Shown here piece by piece: positions 1 through 5,121 of a stretch of DNA of 5,420 nt. Every line of letters begins with the position of its first letter. Position 1 is the first letter of the stretch. The notes beneath the pieces were generated by a model. The model was not told the origin of the DNA. It did no database searches and saw only the letters and a list, made by a program, of their open reading frames with translations. The translations under genes were made by a program, and so were the position numbers. Origin of the DNA: an uncultured Ruminococcus sp. (GTDB lineage Bacteria > Bacillota > Clostridia > Oscillospirales > Ruminococcaceae); contig CALEJX010000039.1 of assembly GCA_937898375.1 (NCBI GenBank), forward strand, positions 1-5,420, read 5' to 3'.

Positions 1-159
1 TTTTGCTTCTACAGCCTTGCTGTTACTGCTTCCTGCATGGAAACCCCACACTGCCGCAAATGCTATGCACACAAGACAGCTCAGGGACACTATACTCTGT
101 TGTGCCATGGCTCTTTTTTTTCTTATATTTCTCAAATTGTTACCGTTTCGGCTCTCCAT
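1..159 (-). CDS. N-terminal fragment of a membrane-anchored or secreted protein, cut by the left edge
   Basis: An open frame runs from an ATG at 159-157 to the window edge without a stop (53 codons). Residues 1-21 are polar with a basic patch (RNIRKKR, residues 10-16). Residues 22-42 (SIVSLSCLVCIAFAAVWGFHA) are one hydrophobic segment, followed by a polar stretch (GSSNSKAVEAK). That is the layout of a signal anchor or long signal peptide, with the bulk of the protein outside the membrane. The ATG at 159 is preferred because AAGAGG (172-167) sits 7 nt upstream and a promoter lies at 220-248. The internal ATG at 108 has only a poor ribosome site too close to it. An uncleaved type II anchor fits better than a cleaved signal, as no clear AxA site follows the hydrophobic stretch. 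The gene is separated from the nucleotidyltransferase gene by a terminator, so it is probably its own transcription unit. The function cannot be told from this piece. Confidence 0.72.
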   Translation of the reverse strand, partial: MESRNGNNLRNIRKKRAMAQQSIVSLSCLVCIAFAAVWGFHAGSSNSKAVEAK

Positions 160-172
160 TATATTACCTCTT
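160..172 (-). promoter_or_regulatory. Ribosome binding site of the left-edge gene
   Basis: On the minus strand AAGAGG occupies 172-167 and is followed by 7 nt (TAATATA) before the ATG at 159. It decides between this start and the in-frame ATG at 108. Confidence 0.6.
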
Positions 173-186
173 ATTTTATCTCTCCT

Positions 187-206
187 GACCTGCAAGGACG
201 CAGACC
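187..206 (-). other. Leader hairpin upstream of the left-edge gene
   Basis: On the minus strand GGTCTGC (206-200) can pair with GCAGGTC (193-187) across a six-base loop. This gives 7 bp including two G-U pairs. It lies between the predicted transcription start (about 213) and the ribosome site at 172-167, so it would be in the 5' leader of the mRNA. It has no T-tract and is not a terminator. It could affect mRNA stability or be chance. Confidence 0.3.
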
Positions 207-219
207 CGTTTCAAAGATT

Positions 220-248
220 ATCATAACACATTTTACAGCCTTTTTCAA
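220..248 (-). promoter_or_regulatory. Sigma-A type promoter of the left-edge gene
   Basis: Reading the minus strand, the -35 box is TTGAAA (248-243) and the -10 box is TATGAT (225-220), with exactly 17 bp between them. Each box differs from consensus at one position. The predicted start near 213 gives a leader of about 54 nt before the ATG at 159. Confidence 0.6.
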
Positions 249-298
249 GTGCTTTTTTGTCGAATTAAGGATTTTCTTCACTTTTTACAAACAGACGC

Positions 299-331
299 AA
301 AAAAGTCGGGAGAATTTGTTCTGCCCGACTT
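299..331 (-). terminator. Rho-independent terminator of the nucleotidyltransferase gene
   Basis: On the minus strand AAGTCGGG (331-324) pairs perfectly with CCCGACTT (310-303). The stem continues after one bulged base with a 4-bp AGAA/TTCT inner helix. It is followed by a run of six Ts (304-299, overlapping the stem base). It starts about 32 nt beyond the stop codon at 363-365. Confidence 0.85.
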
Positions 332-362
332 ATTGTTGACACTTTATTCTGTTTTATTTGTG

Positions 363-1271
363 TTAATTCCAAAGCTTTTCAGGATAAACGCCTGCGTCTA
401 TAAGCTTTGCGATATCGGCTTTTACTGTAGGCTTATCCTCTTTATATGTAACGCCGAACCACTTATCGTGGGTTTCAAGAAGTTTGCAGTCCGCAACGCC
501 TGTTTTTATCATTGTATCGATGCCGGCAGGGAGAAGAAATTCCGCTGTCAGGCTGTCTTTGTTTTCTTTCATAAAGTCTGTGAACATACCATTCAGCTTA
601 TCGATAAAGCCGTCAGGACAAGCCCACATATTCATTGATACATAGCAGTTCTCGTCAAGCTCGGCTGTTTCTTCCTTGCCTGAGTAGACCTTGCCGTCAT
701 TCTCACGGCGGATATTGTATGTTTCTACAACGTCAGTGAGCATACTGTCTTTCACTTCGCAGACACCTCTGTTCACTGCGCCGAAATTGCTGAGAGTGTT
801 TTTCAGTATAAAGCCTGCCATGCCGAGATGAAGCTTTTGGCTGTCTGAGTTTTCATTGCAGAGAAAATCGTGGAGCTTCACAAAAGCTTCCTTGCCGTAA
901 AAATCATCGGCGTTTATTACTGCAAAAGGCTCGTTTATCACGCCTTTGCAGCAGCAAACTGCGTGACCATGACCCCACGGCTTAACACGTCCCTCGGGAA
1001 CGGAATAGCCCTCTGGGAGACAGTCAAGCTCCTGATAGACGTAATCTACCTTCACATATTTTGAGATACGGTCGCCTATCATTTTATCAAAGGCTTCACG
1101 GATATCCTTTCTTATAATGAATACGACCTTGTCAAAGCCAGCCTCAACGGCGTCGTAGATAGAATAATCCATTATTATCTCGCCGTTCGGTCCGAAAGGC
1201 TCAAGCTGCTTTATGCCGCCTTTGAAGCGGCTGCCAAGACCTGCGGCAAGTATGCAAAGGGTACAACTCAT
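363..1271 (-). CDS. Sugar-phosphate nucleotidyltransferase-like protein (NTP_transferase fold)
   Basis: The 302-residue product looks like a cytoplasmic nucleotidyltransferase that would join an NTP and a sugar phosphate, releasing pyrophosphate. The nucleotide-binding signature is at residues 8-22: LAAGLGSRF, then GGIKQ with Lys21. Residues 97-105 (KPWGHGHAV) match the glycine/alanine loop that holds the base or phosphates. NADD (120-123) supplies the metal-binding aspartate. GAVNRG (164-169) and the NMW segment near 214-216 fit the sugar-binding half. There is no C-terminal left-handed beta-helix (hexapeptide) domain, so it is not a bifunctional GlmU-type enzyme. AAGGAG (1286-1281) lies 9 nt before the ATG. 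It is a single-gene unit with its own promoter and terminator, divergent from the dehydrogenase gene. No glycan or capsule genes are beside it, so substrate and pathway stay open. The superfamily is secure but the exact sugar is not. Confidence 0.85.
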   Translation of the reverse strand: MSCTLCILAAGLGSRFKGGIKQLEPFGPNGEIIMDYSIYDAVEAGFDKVVFIIRKDIREAFDKMIGDRISKYVKVDYVYQELDCLPEGYSVPEGRVKPWGHGHAVCCCKGVINEPFAVINADDFYGKEAFVKLHDFLCNENSDSQKLHLGMAGFILKNTLSNFGAVNRGVCEVKDSMLTDVVETYNIRRENDGKVYSGKEETAELDENCYVSMNMWACPDGFIDKLNGMFTDFMKENKDSLTAEFLLPAGIDTMIKTGVADCKLLETHDKWFGVTYKEDKPTVKADIAKLIDAGVYPEKLWN

Positions 1272-1280
1272 AATTTTTAT

Positions 1281-1286
1281 CTCCTT
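1281..1286 (-). promoter_or_regulatory. Ribosome binding site of the nucleotidyltransferase gene
   Basis: The minus strand reads AAGGAG at 1286-1281, 9 nt from the ATG at 1271-1269. This is near-ideal and fixes the start. The ACTAAGGA-type bases around it repeat just upstream (plus strand CCTTAGTT twice, 1283-1290 and 1292-1299). Confidence 0.85.
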
Positions 1287-1331
1287 AGTTCCTTAGTTTA
1301 ATTTTATTCTATTTTTTAAAATTGTATTAAC

Positions 1332-1360
1332 ATTATGCCATACTTTGAAGTAAATGTCAA
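1332..1360 (-). promoter_or_regulatory. Extended -10 sigma-A promoter of the nucleotidyltransferase gene
   Basis: On the minus strand a perfect -35 TTGACA (1360-1355) is followed by 17 bp and CATAAT (1337-1332). TGG stands directly before the -10 box, giving an extended -10 (TGn). The predicted start near 1325 leaves a leader of about 54 nt. The -35 box lies inside one arm of the inverted repeat at 1352-1375. Confidence 0.8.
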
Positions 1361-1375
1361 GAGGTTTTGACATTT
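1352..1375. promoter_or_regulatory. Inverted repeat over a -35 box, candidate operator
   Basis: AAATGTCAA (1352-1360) and TTGACATTT (1367-1375) are perfect 9-bp inverted copies separated by GAGGTT. The left arm contains the whole -35 box of the nucleotidyltransferase promoter. The symmetry centre is about 60 bp from the -35 box of the divergent dehydrogenase promoter. A dimeric repressor bound here would block the leftward promoter. No regulator gene is in the window, so operator function is inference. Confidence 0.4.
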
Positions 1376-1418
1376 TTATTCAAATTTTGAGCCCTTTTTC
1401 TGCATGTTTTACATAGGC

Positions 1419-1447
1419 TTGACAGGGCGGAGCTAATGTGATATACT
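1419..1447 (+). promoter_or_regulatory. Extended -10 sigma-A promoter of the dehydrogenase gene
   Basis: A perfect TTGACA (1419-1424) and TATACT (1442-1447) are separated by 17 bp, and TGA precedes the -10 box (TGn extension at 1439-1441). The predicted start near 1454 gives a leader of about 46 nt. Confidence 0.8.
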
Positions 1448-1484
1448 AATATGACAAAAATCAAATGATATCCCTGAAAAGGGT

Positions 1485-1489
1485 GGAGG
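1485..1489 (+). promoter_or_regulatory. Ribosome binding site of the dehydrogenase gene
   Basis: GGAGG lies 10 nt before the ATG at 1500. The nearer ATG at 1491 is followed at once by an in-frame stop (ATG GTA TAA), so 1500 is the real start. Confidence 0.8.
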
Positions 1490-1499
1490 TATGGTATAA

Positions 1500-2264
1500 A
1501 TGGCTAAGACGGCTTTGATAACAGGCGCAAGTTCGGGCATTGGCAGGGAGATAGCGAGAGACCTTTCTGCAAGGGGCTTTCGTGTGATACTCAGCGCAAG
1601 ACGTGAGGAAAGGCTCAGGGAGCTTGCGGCGGAGATTGGTGAGAACACAAGGGTGATAGTTTGCGACGTTTCCGACAGGGAAGAATGTTTGCGGCTTTAT
1701 GAGGAGACGAAGAGCGAGAAGATATCGGTGCTTGTGAACTGCGCAGGCTTCGGCGCTGTGGGCAGTTTTGACGAGCTCCCTCTTGACACTGAACTTAAAA
1801 TGATAGACACTAACGTTACGGCGGTGCATATGCTCACAAAGCTGTTTTTGAAAGACTTTATTGCCGCTGATAGGGGTTATATAATGAATATAGCTTCATC
1901 GGCTGGGCTTATGTACGGCGGCCCTATGATGGCAACATACTATGCTTCAAAGGCTTATGTTGTGAGCCTGACGAGTGCAATATACGAGGAATTGAGGACG
2001 AGAAACAGCAGAGTACACATTTGTGCGGTATGCCCAGGTCCTGTGGACACGGAGTTCAATGACGTTGCAAACTGCAAATTCGGCGTAAGCTCTATAACGC
2101 CGCAGTTCTGCGCAAAAAAGGCTGTTGAGGGAATGTTCGGCAGAAAGCTCATCATTATTCCTGAGAAGTCTATAAAGGCGCTTTATGCAGGAGCAAAATT
2201 TGCTCCGAGAGGTATCGTGCTGAAAGTGGCTGGCAAGGTGCAGAAGAAAAAGCTGGATAAATGA
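1500..2264 (+). CDS. Classical short-chain dehydrogenase/reductase, NADP(H)-type
   Basis: This 254-residue Rossmann-fold enzyme should transfer hydride between NADP(H) and a carbonyl or alcohol in the cytoplasm. The cofactor loop TGASSGIG is at residues 8-15. Arg34-Arg35 at the end of the second strand favour NADP(H) over NAD(H). D56-V57 contacts adenine and NCAG (80-83) is the family NNAG motif. The catalytic set is complete: Asn105, Ser134, Tyr147 and Lys151 (Y-YAS-K), with the usual 13-residue Ser-Tyr spacing. PGPVDT (179-184) is the nicotinamide-side loop. The length and the basic tail (KVQKKKLDK) resemble the DltE/YqjQ-like group (COG0300) more than FabG. There are no fatty acid genes next to it. 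It is a single gene behind its own promoter, divergent from the nucleotidyltransferase gene. The substrate cannot be read from the sequence. Family assignment is secure. Confidence 0.93.
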   Translation: MAKTALITGASSGIGREIARDLSARGFRVILSARREERLRELAAEIGENTRVIVCDVSDREECLRLYEETKSEKISVLVNCAGFGAVGSFDELPLDTELKMIDTNVTAVHMLTKLFLKDFIAADRGYIMNIASSAGLMYGGPMMATYYASKAYVVSLTSAIYEELRTRNSRVHICAVCPGPVDTEFNDVANCKFGVSSITPQFCAKKAVEGMFGRKLIIIPEKSIKALYAGAKFAPRGIVLKVAGKVQKKKLDK

Positions 2265-2395
2265 CGGTTTAGTATTTTTATATAAGATAAAAAAGTTTTG
2301 TGAAGTGCAAAAATTGGGCTATATTTCTAAAAACCAATAGTAGATTTTGTCATGATTGCATAAGAAAACGATATCATATTTGTTAAATCGGCCGA
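2265..2395. other. Intergenic stretch without a clear terminator
   Basis: This AT-rich gap follows the dehydrogenase stop and contains no gene I can support. The best hairpin is ATTGG/CCAAT (about 2313-2337), with a 15-base loop and no T-run, which is too weak to call a terminator. Transcription from the dehydrogenase gene may partly read into the next gene. Confidence 0.4.
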
Positions 2396-2397
2396 TT
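2386..2397. promoter_or_regulatory. 12-bp perfect palindrome touching a -35 box, candidate operator
   Basis: AATCGGCCGATT is fully self-complementary with no spacer. Its last two bases are the first two of the -35 box TTGAAA (2396-2401) of the secreted-protein promoter. The GC-rich core stands out in an AT-rich gap. One perfect 12-bp palindrome is about what chance gives in a window of this size, so only its place argues for function. Confidence 0.3.
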
Positions 2398-2424
2398 GAA
2401 ATTTTTCGGAAAATAAAGTACAAT
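2396..2424 (+). promoter_or_regulatory. Sigma-A type promoter of the secreted-protein gene
   Basis: TTGAAA (2396-2401) and TACAAT (2419-2424) are 17 bp apart, each one base from consensus. The start would be near 2431. An overlapping TATACT (2424-2429) is an alternative -10 box but has no matching -35 box. Confidence 0.65.
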
Positions 2425-2443
2425 ATACTTAAAGTTATTTAAG

Positions 2444-2451
2444 AAAGGAAG
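2444..2451 (+). promoter_or_regulatory. Ribosome binding site of the secreted-protein gene
   Basis: AAAGGAAG lies 8 nt before the ATG at 2460, the ideal spacing. It supports the start that gives a complete signal peptide. Confidence 0.75.
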
Positions 2452-2459
2452 TTTTAGAA

Positions 2460-3365
2460 ATGAAACTTACAAAGATTTTCGCAGGCATGGCTGCAGCAGC
2501 TATAGCTACAACTGCTATGGCAACAACAGCTTTCGCTGCTGATAAGGGTCCTAACGATTCAAATGGTGTTTCTGTATTTGGTATCTATATCCCAATGACA
2601 GAGGATGAGGCTAAGGCAAATGGCGTTCTTGACGAGAACGGCAAGGGTCCAGAAGATTGGTCTTCACTTCCTATCAAAGTTACTATCGATGGTGTAAAGA
2701 TCGATGGTGAAGACGCAACTATTAACGATCAGCCAAAGCTCCTCTATTGGCAGGGCGGCGAGCTTAAGCTTGAGCTTGCTAATATCTACAATCCAAGCGT
2801 TTACGGCGAAGAGAAGGCAATGAACGATCAGCTTTTCTCAACAATGCCAGCTAAGTCTATCGAAGTAACATTTACTATCAGCGGACTTACAAGTGATCTT
2901 TCAGCTGCTGCTTGTGATAAGTCTGCAACTGGTCAGGCATATCTCGGTGGTGGATTCTCCAAGGATGGCGCTGCATTCAATACTCAGTTCTGGCAGGACG
3001 GTTCAGACCTTAACCCAGCAGAAACTCAGTTCACACTTGCAAAGGTAACTGGCAATGGTCAGTATACAGTTGGTCTTACATTCCCAGAACAGGGCGGCGA
3101 TAACACATCAAGCGGCACTGACAGCAAGGCAGACTCTAAGACAGATTCTAAGTCTGACAGCAAGACAGATTCTAAGGCTAACAGCACTGCTGCAACAACT
3201 TCTTCAAAGGCTGGCGCAACAGGCACAACTACTACAAACGGCACAAAGACTACATCTTCAAATGCAGCTTCTGACAATACAGCAGCTACAGGCGCTACAG
3301 CAGGTATCGCTCTTGCAGGTATCGCTCTTGCAGGTGCAGCTATCGTAGTTTCTAAGAGAAAGTAA
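2460..3365 (+). CDS. Secreted, probably surface-anchored protein with DSK-repeat linker; function unknown
   Basis: The 301-residue product has a Sec signal peptide: basic MKLTK, a hydrophobic Ala/Thr-rich core, and cleavage after AFA (residue 26) or the next Ala. Residues 28-215 form one acidic, probably beta-rich domain with three Trp (68, 87, 178) and two Cys-poor halves; I recognise no family. Five tetrapeptides of the form (T/A/S)DSK follow at 220-239, then a Ser/Thr/Ala-rich linker to about 271, typical of a wall-spanning spacer. The C-terminus has TAATG (274-278), a hydrophobic segment (279-297) and SKRK. This copies the order of a sortase signal but lacks the proline of LPxTG or NPxTG, so it may instead be a plain membrane anchor. 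All nine proline codons are CCA or CCT and alanines use GCT/GCA, unlike the GCG-using neighbours, which suggests high expression. It has its own promoter and terminator. A carbohydrate-binding or structural surface role is possible but unproven. Confidence 0.88.
   Translation: MKLTKIFAGMAAAAIATTAMATTAFAADKGPNDSNGVSVFGIYIPMTEDEAKANGVLDENGKGPEDWSSLPIKVTIDGVKIDGEDATINDQPKLLYWQGGELKLELANIYNPSVYGEEKAMNDQLFSTMPAKSIEVTFTISGLTSDLSAAACDKSATGQAYLGGGFSKDGAAFNTQFWQDGSDLNPAETQFTLAKVTGNGQYTVGLTFPEQGGDNTSSGTDSKADSKTDSKSDSKTDSKANSTAATTSSKAGATGTTTTNGTKTTSSNAASDNTAATGATAGIALAGIALAGAAIVVSKRK
3117..3176 (+). repeat. Five tandem 12-bp units coding (T/A/S)DSK
   Basis: The units read T-D-S-K, A-D-S-K, T-D-S-K, S-D-S-K and T-D-S-K (residues 220-239 of the secreted protein). 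Ser codons alternate between AGC and TCT, so the DNA copies are imperfect while the protein repeat is exact at D-S-K. They begin the linker between the folded domain and the C-terminal anchor. Confidence 0.85.
3301..3330 (+). repeat. Perfect 15-bp tandem duplication in the anchor segment
   Basis: The unit CAGGTATCGCTCTTG occurs twice back to back with no mismatch. It codes the doubled AGIAL/AGIAL of the C-terminal hydrophobic segment. Identity at synonymous sites suggests a recent duplication or strong codon bias. Confidence 0.85.
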
Positions 3366-3410
3366 TCTTGGCCGAGGGCTTGTTTCTTAGGGTACATAAT
3401 TAAAATAACT

Positions 3411-3440
3411 AAAGGGACTTCCGCTGTGAAGTCCCTTTTT
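3411..3440 (+). terminator. Rho-independent terminator of the secreted-protein gene
   Basis: AAAGGGACTTC (3411-3421) and GAAGTCCCTTT (3428-3438) form a perfect 11-bp stem with a six-base loop. The arm runs into five Ts (3436-3440). It lies 45 nt after the stop codon and cleanly separates this gene from rsmD. Confidence 0.92.
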
Positions 3441-3480
3441 GTGTGCGGTATAAAAAATAAAAAAATATCGTTGAATAGTA

Positions 3481-3509
3481 TAGACAAATGGTAATTAATA
3501 TTGTATAAT
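3481..3509 (+). promoter_or_regulatory. Sigma-A promoter of the rsmD-coaD operon
   Basis: TAGACA (3481-3486) and a perfect TATAAT (3504-3509) are 17 bp apart. The start near 3516 gives a short leader of about 26 nt. Confidence 0.75.
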
Positions 3510-3541
3510 GGTTATATACTTTTATTTTGGAGTTATTTTTT

Positions 3542-4096
3542 ATGAGAGTTATTACAGGTTCATGCAGAGGAAAAAAGCTTAAAACGTTGGAGTCTATGGA
3601 TACCAGACCTACTACGGATATGGTAAAAGAGGCTGTTTTTTCCATTATCCAGTTCGACGTTCCCTCCAGCTCGGTGCTTGACCTTTTTGCAGGCAGCGGT
3701 CAAATGGGTATAGAGGCTCTCAGCCGTGGGGCTAGTCACTGCGTTTTTGTGGACAGCAATCCTGAAGCTGTGGCTATCGTCAAGGACAATGTGGAGTCAT
3801 GCGGTTTCAACAAGGAGTCCCGTGTGCTTTGCATGGATAGTCTGGAATATCTGAAAGTCGCCAAGGCAGGGCTTGACATAGTTTTTATCGACCCGCCTTA
3901 CAGAAAGGGTATCGTTGAAAAGGCTTTGGAGCTGGTGGAGAGCAAGCTCAATGAGGGCGCTATCGTTGTGTGCGAGCATGAAAAAGAGCTTGAACTTGTG
4001 GAAAGCTACGGCAGACTTAAGCTTCATAAGAGATATAAATACGGTAAGACCGCTTTGACGGTCTATAAGATACCAATGAAAGAAGTGGACTATTAA
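3542..4096 (+). CDS. rsmD: 16S rRNA (guanine-966-N2)-methyltransferase
   Basis: RsmD methylates N2 of G966 in 16S rRNA of the assembling small subunit, using S-adenosylmethionine. The 184-residue product has the family's usual length. It opens with the conserved MRVITGSCRGKKL, followed by RPTTDMVKEAVFSII (residues 22-36). Motif I, DLFAGSG (47-53), binds the cofactor. VDSN (70-73) carries the acidic residue that holds the ribose, and DPPY (117-120) is the N-methyltransferase catalytic motif. I start at ATG 3542 because GGAG (3529-3532) lies 9 nt upstream. The in-frame TTG at 3527 would overlap that ribosome site. It is the first gene of an operon; its TAA shares one base with the coaD ATG, a neighbour pairing common in Firmicutes. 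Confidence 0.95.
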   Translation: MRVITGSCRGKKLKTLESMDTRPTTDMVKEAVFSIIQFDVPSSSVLDLFAGSGQMGIEALSRGASHCVFVDSNPEAVAIVKDNVESCGFNKESRVLCMDSLEYLKVAKAGLDIVFIDPPYRKGIVEKALELVESKLNEGAIVVCEHEKELELVESYGRLKLHKRYKYGKTALTVYKIPMKEVDY

Positions 4097-4599
4097 TGCG
4101 TATCGCTGTTTGCCCGGGAAGCTTTGACCCTGTTACGCTGGGACATCTGGATATAATCGACAGAGCTTCAAAGCTTTTCGATAAGGTGATAGTGCTGGTG
4201 TCCTTTAATGCTAATAAATCAAGGGCTGCTTTTACGCCGACAGAAAGAATGGAAATGATAATCGAGGTCACAAAGCACCTTGATAATGTGGTGGTGGACT
4301 GTTATAATGGTCTGCTGGCGGATTATCTGCAAAAGACGGGCGCTAATGCTATCGTAAAGGGACTTAGAGCTGTGTCGGACTTTGAGTATGAGTTCCAAAT
4401 GGCTCTTGCAAATAAAAAACTTTACAGTGACGCTGAAACGGTGTTTCTCACCACTACGGGAGAGAATATGTTCCTGTCGTCAAGCGTTGTAAAGGAGATC
4501 GCAAGCTTTGGCGGAGATATCACAGGCTTTGTGCCGAAACAGATACAGGGCAGGATCACTGACAGGCTTTATAAGCCTGCCAATAATATAGATCAGTAA
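4096..4599 (+). CDS. coaD: Phosphopantetheine adenylyltransferase
   Basis: CoaD carries out the next-to-last step of coenzyme A synthesis in the cytoplasm: 4'-phosphopantetheine plus ATP gives dephospho-CoA and pyrophosphate. The 167-residue length is normal. PGSFDPVTLGH (7-17) holds the ATP-binding (T/H)xGH signature with His17. Lys41 (in NANKS) matches the substrate-binding lysine. KGLR (88-91) followed by DFEYE (95-99) is the adenylyl-binding segment. SSSVVKE (128-134) matches the conserved ISSTxVRE loop near the ATP phosphates. The start codon overlaps the rsmD stop in TAATG and has only a weak purine-rich sequence before it, so translational coupling is likely. The coiled-coil gene follows 16 nt after its stop. 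Confidence 0.97.
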   Translation: MRIAVCPGSFDPVTLGHLDIIDRASKLFDKVIVLVSFNANKSRAAFTPTERMEMIIEVTKHLDNVVVDCYNGLLADYLQKTGANAIVKGLRAVSDFEYEFQMALANKKLYSDAETVFLTTTGENMFLSSSVVKEIASFGGDITGFVPKQIQGRITDRLYKPANNIDQ

Positions 4600-4600
4600 T

Positions 4601-4607
4601 GAAAGGG
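4601..4607 (+). promoter_or_regulatory. Ribosome binding site of the coiled-coil gene
   Basis: GAAAGGG lies 8 nt before ATG 4616. An in-frame GTG at 4607 uses the last base of this site and so cannot be the start. Confidence 0.7.
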
Positions 4608-4615
4608 TGTTTAAA

Positions 4616-5107
4616 ATGACGGTAGAGGAAATACTTGAACTTATGGACGAACTGCTTGACAAGTCATCAAGCGTTCCGTTTTCTCAGAAAAAAATGATCG
4701 ATGTTGAGCAGATGCGTGAATACATCGACAGCATAAGACTTAACCTCCCAGGTGAGATAAAGCGTGCAAAGGATATGACAAGAGATAAGAAGAATATCCT
4801 TACTGAGGCTAACAAGGAAGCTGAGGAGATAAAAAATAAGGCTAAGGAAGAGGCTAAGAAGCTTGTGGCTCAGGAGGAGATCATCAAGCAGGCGGCTGAC
4901 TATGCAAAGCAGATAGCTTCAGAGGCCAACAAGCAGGCGGCTGATATCGTTGAACAGGCTAAGGCTAAGGACAAGGCTATCCGTGAGGCGCTTTCAGAAA
5001 ATCTGAACAAGACGCTTTCTGAGGCGGCTGAGGTGCTTACAAAGAGCCTTAAGGACGTAAACACCACTAGGGACGCAGTTTCCAAGATAGGTGCTGCTGA
5101 GAAATAA
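4616..5107 (+). CDS. Coiled-coil protein next to coaD, ATPase-subunit-like; function unknown
   Basis: The 163-residue product has two parts. Residues 1-45 form a short N-terminal region with the pattern ELMDELLDKSSSVPFS, then IDSIRLNLPGEI. Residues 46-150 are highly charged and Ala/Glu/Lys-rich, a long helix or coiled coil. I recognise this layout from a Firmicutes family found beside rsmD and coaD. It is often labelled ATPase or compared with V-type subunit E/H or F-type subunit b, because of the shared stalk-like helix. No Walker A motif, signal peptide or membrane segment is present, so ATP hydrolysis is not supported, and the label likely reflects low-complexity similarity. KQAAD recurs 15 residues apart (91-95, 106-110). 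It is the last gene of the rsmD-coaD operon, ended by a terminator. A scaffold or cell-division role is possible but is inference. Confidence 0.88.
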   Translation: MTVEEILELMDELLDKSSSVPFSQKKMIDVEQMREYIDSIRLNLPGEIKRAKDMTRDKKNILTEANKEAEEIKNKAKEEAKKLVAQEEIIKQAADYAKQIASEANKQAADIVEQAKAKDKAIREALSENLNKTLSEAAEVLTKSLKDVNTTRDAVSKIGAAEK

Positions 5108-5121
5108 TATTGTTTATATGG

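Noticed and set aside
3..339. Three overlapping plus-strand open frames at the left edge
   Set aside because: They overlap each other in different frames, have no ribosome site, and run across the promoter, leader and start of the minus-strand gene.
249..638. Plus-strand open frame of 129 codons
   Set aside because: It is antisense to the 3' half of the nucleotidyltransferase gene and crosses its terminator. It has no ribosome site, and its Cys/Phe-rich composition is typical of a shadow frame.
1461..1829. Minus-strand open frame of 122 codons
   Set aside because: It lies opposite the dehydrogenase gene, whose motifs are all intact, and has no ribosome site or known motif.
2265..2459. Possible small RNA or hidden terminator between the dehydrogenase and secreted-protein genes
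   Set aside because: There is no stable stem followed by Ts and no promoter other than the one for the secreted-protein gene.
3117..3176. Short tandem repeats as a CRISPR array
   Set aside because: The units are 12 bp, contiguous without spacers, in frame and protein-coding.
3055..3348. Gln/Leu-rich plus-strand frame inside the secreted-protein gene
   Set aside because: The repeats of the real gene, read one frame over, produce the QLLQ-type low complexity. There is no independent start signal.
3059..3487. Minus-strand frame of 142 codons across the terminator
   Set aside because: It is antisense to the repeat linker and runs through the terminator stem. Its composition follows from the opposite strand.
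3527..3541. TTG start giving a five-residue longer RsmD
   Set aside because: The TTG overlaps the GGAG ribosome site that serves ATG 3542, and family members begin with M-R-V-I-(T/S)-G.
4885..4944. Repeated 15-mer CAAGCAGGCGGCTGA (4885-4899 and 4930-4944) as a mobile or regulatory repeat
   Set aside because: It codes KQAAD twice in a coiled coil and is explained by the protein repeat.
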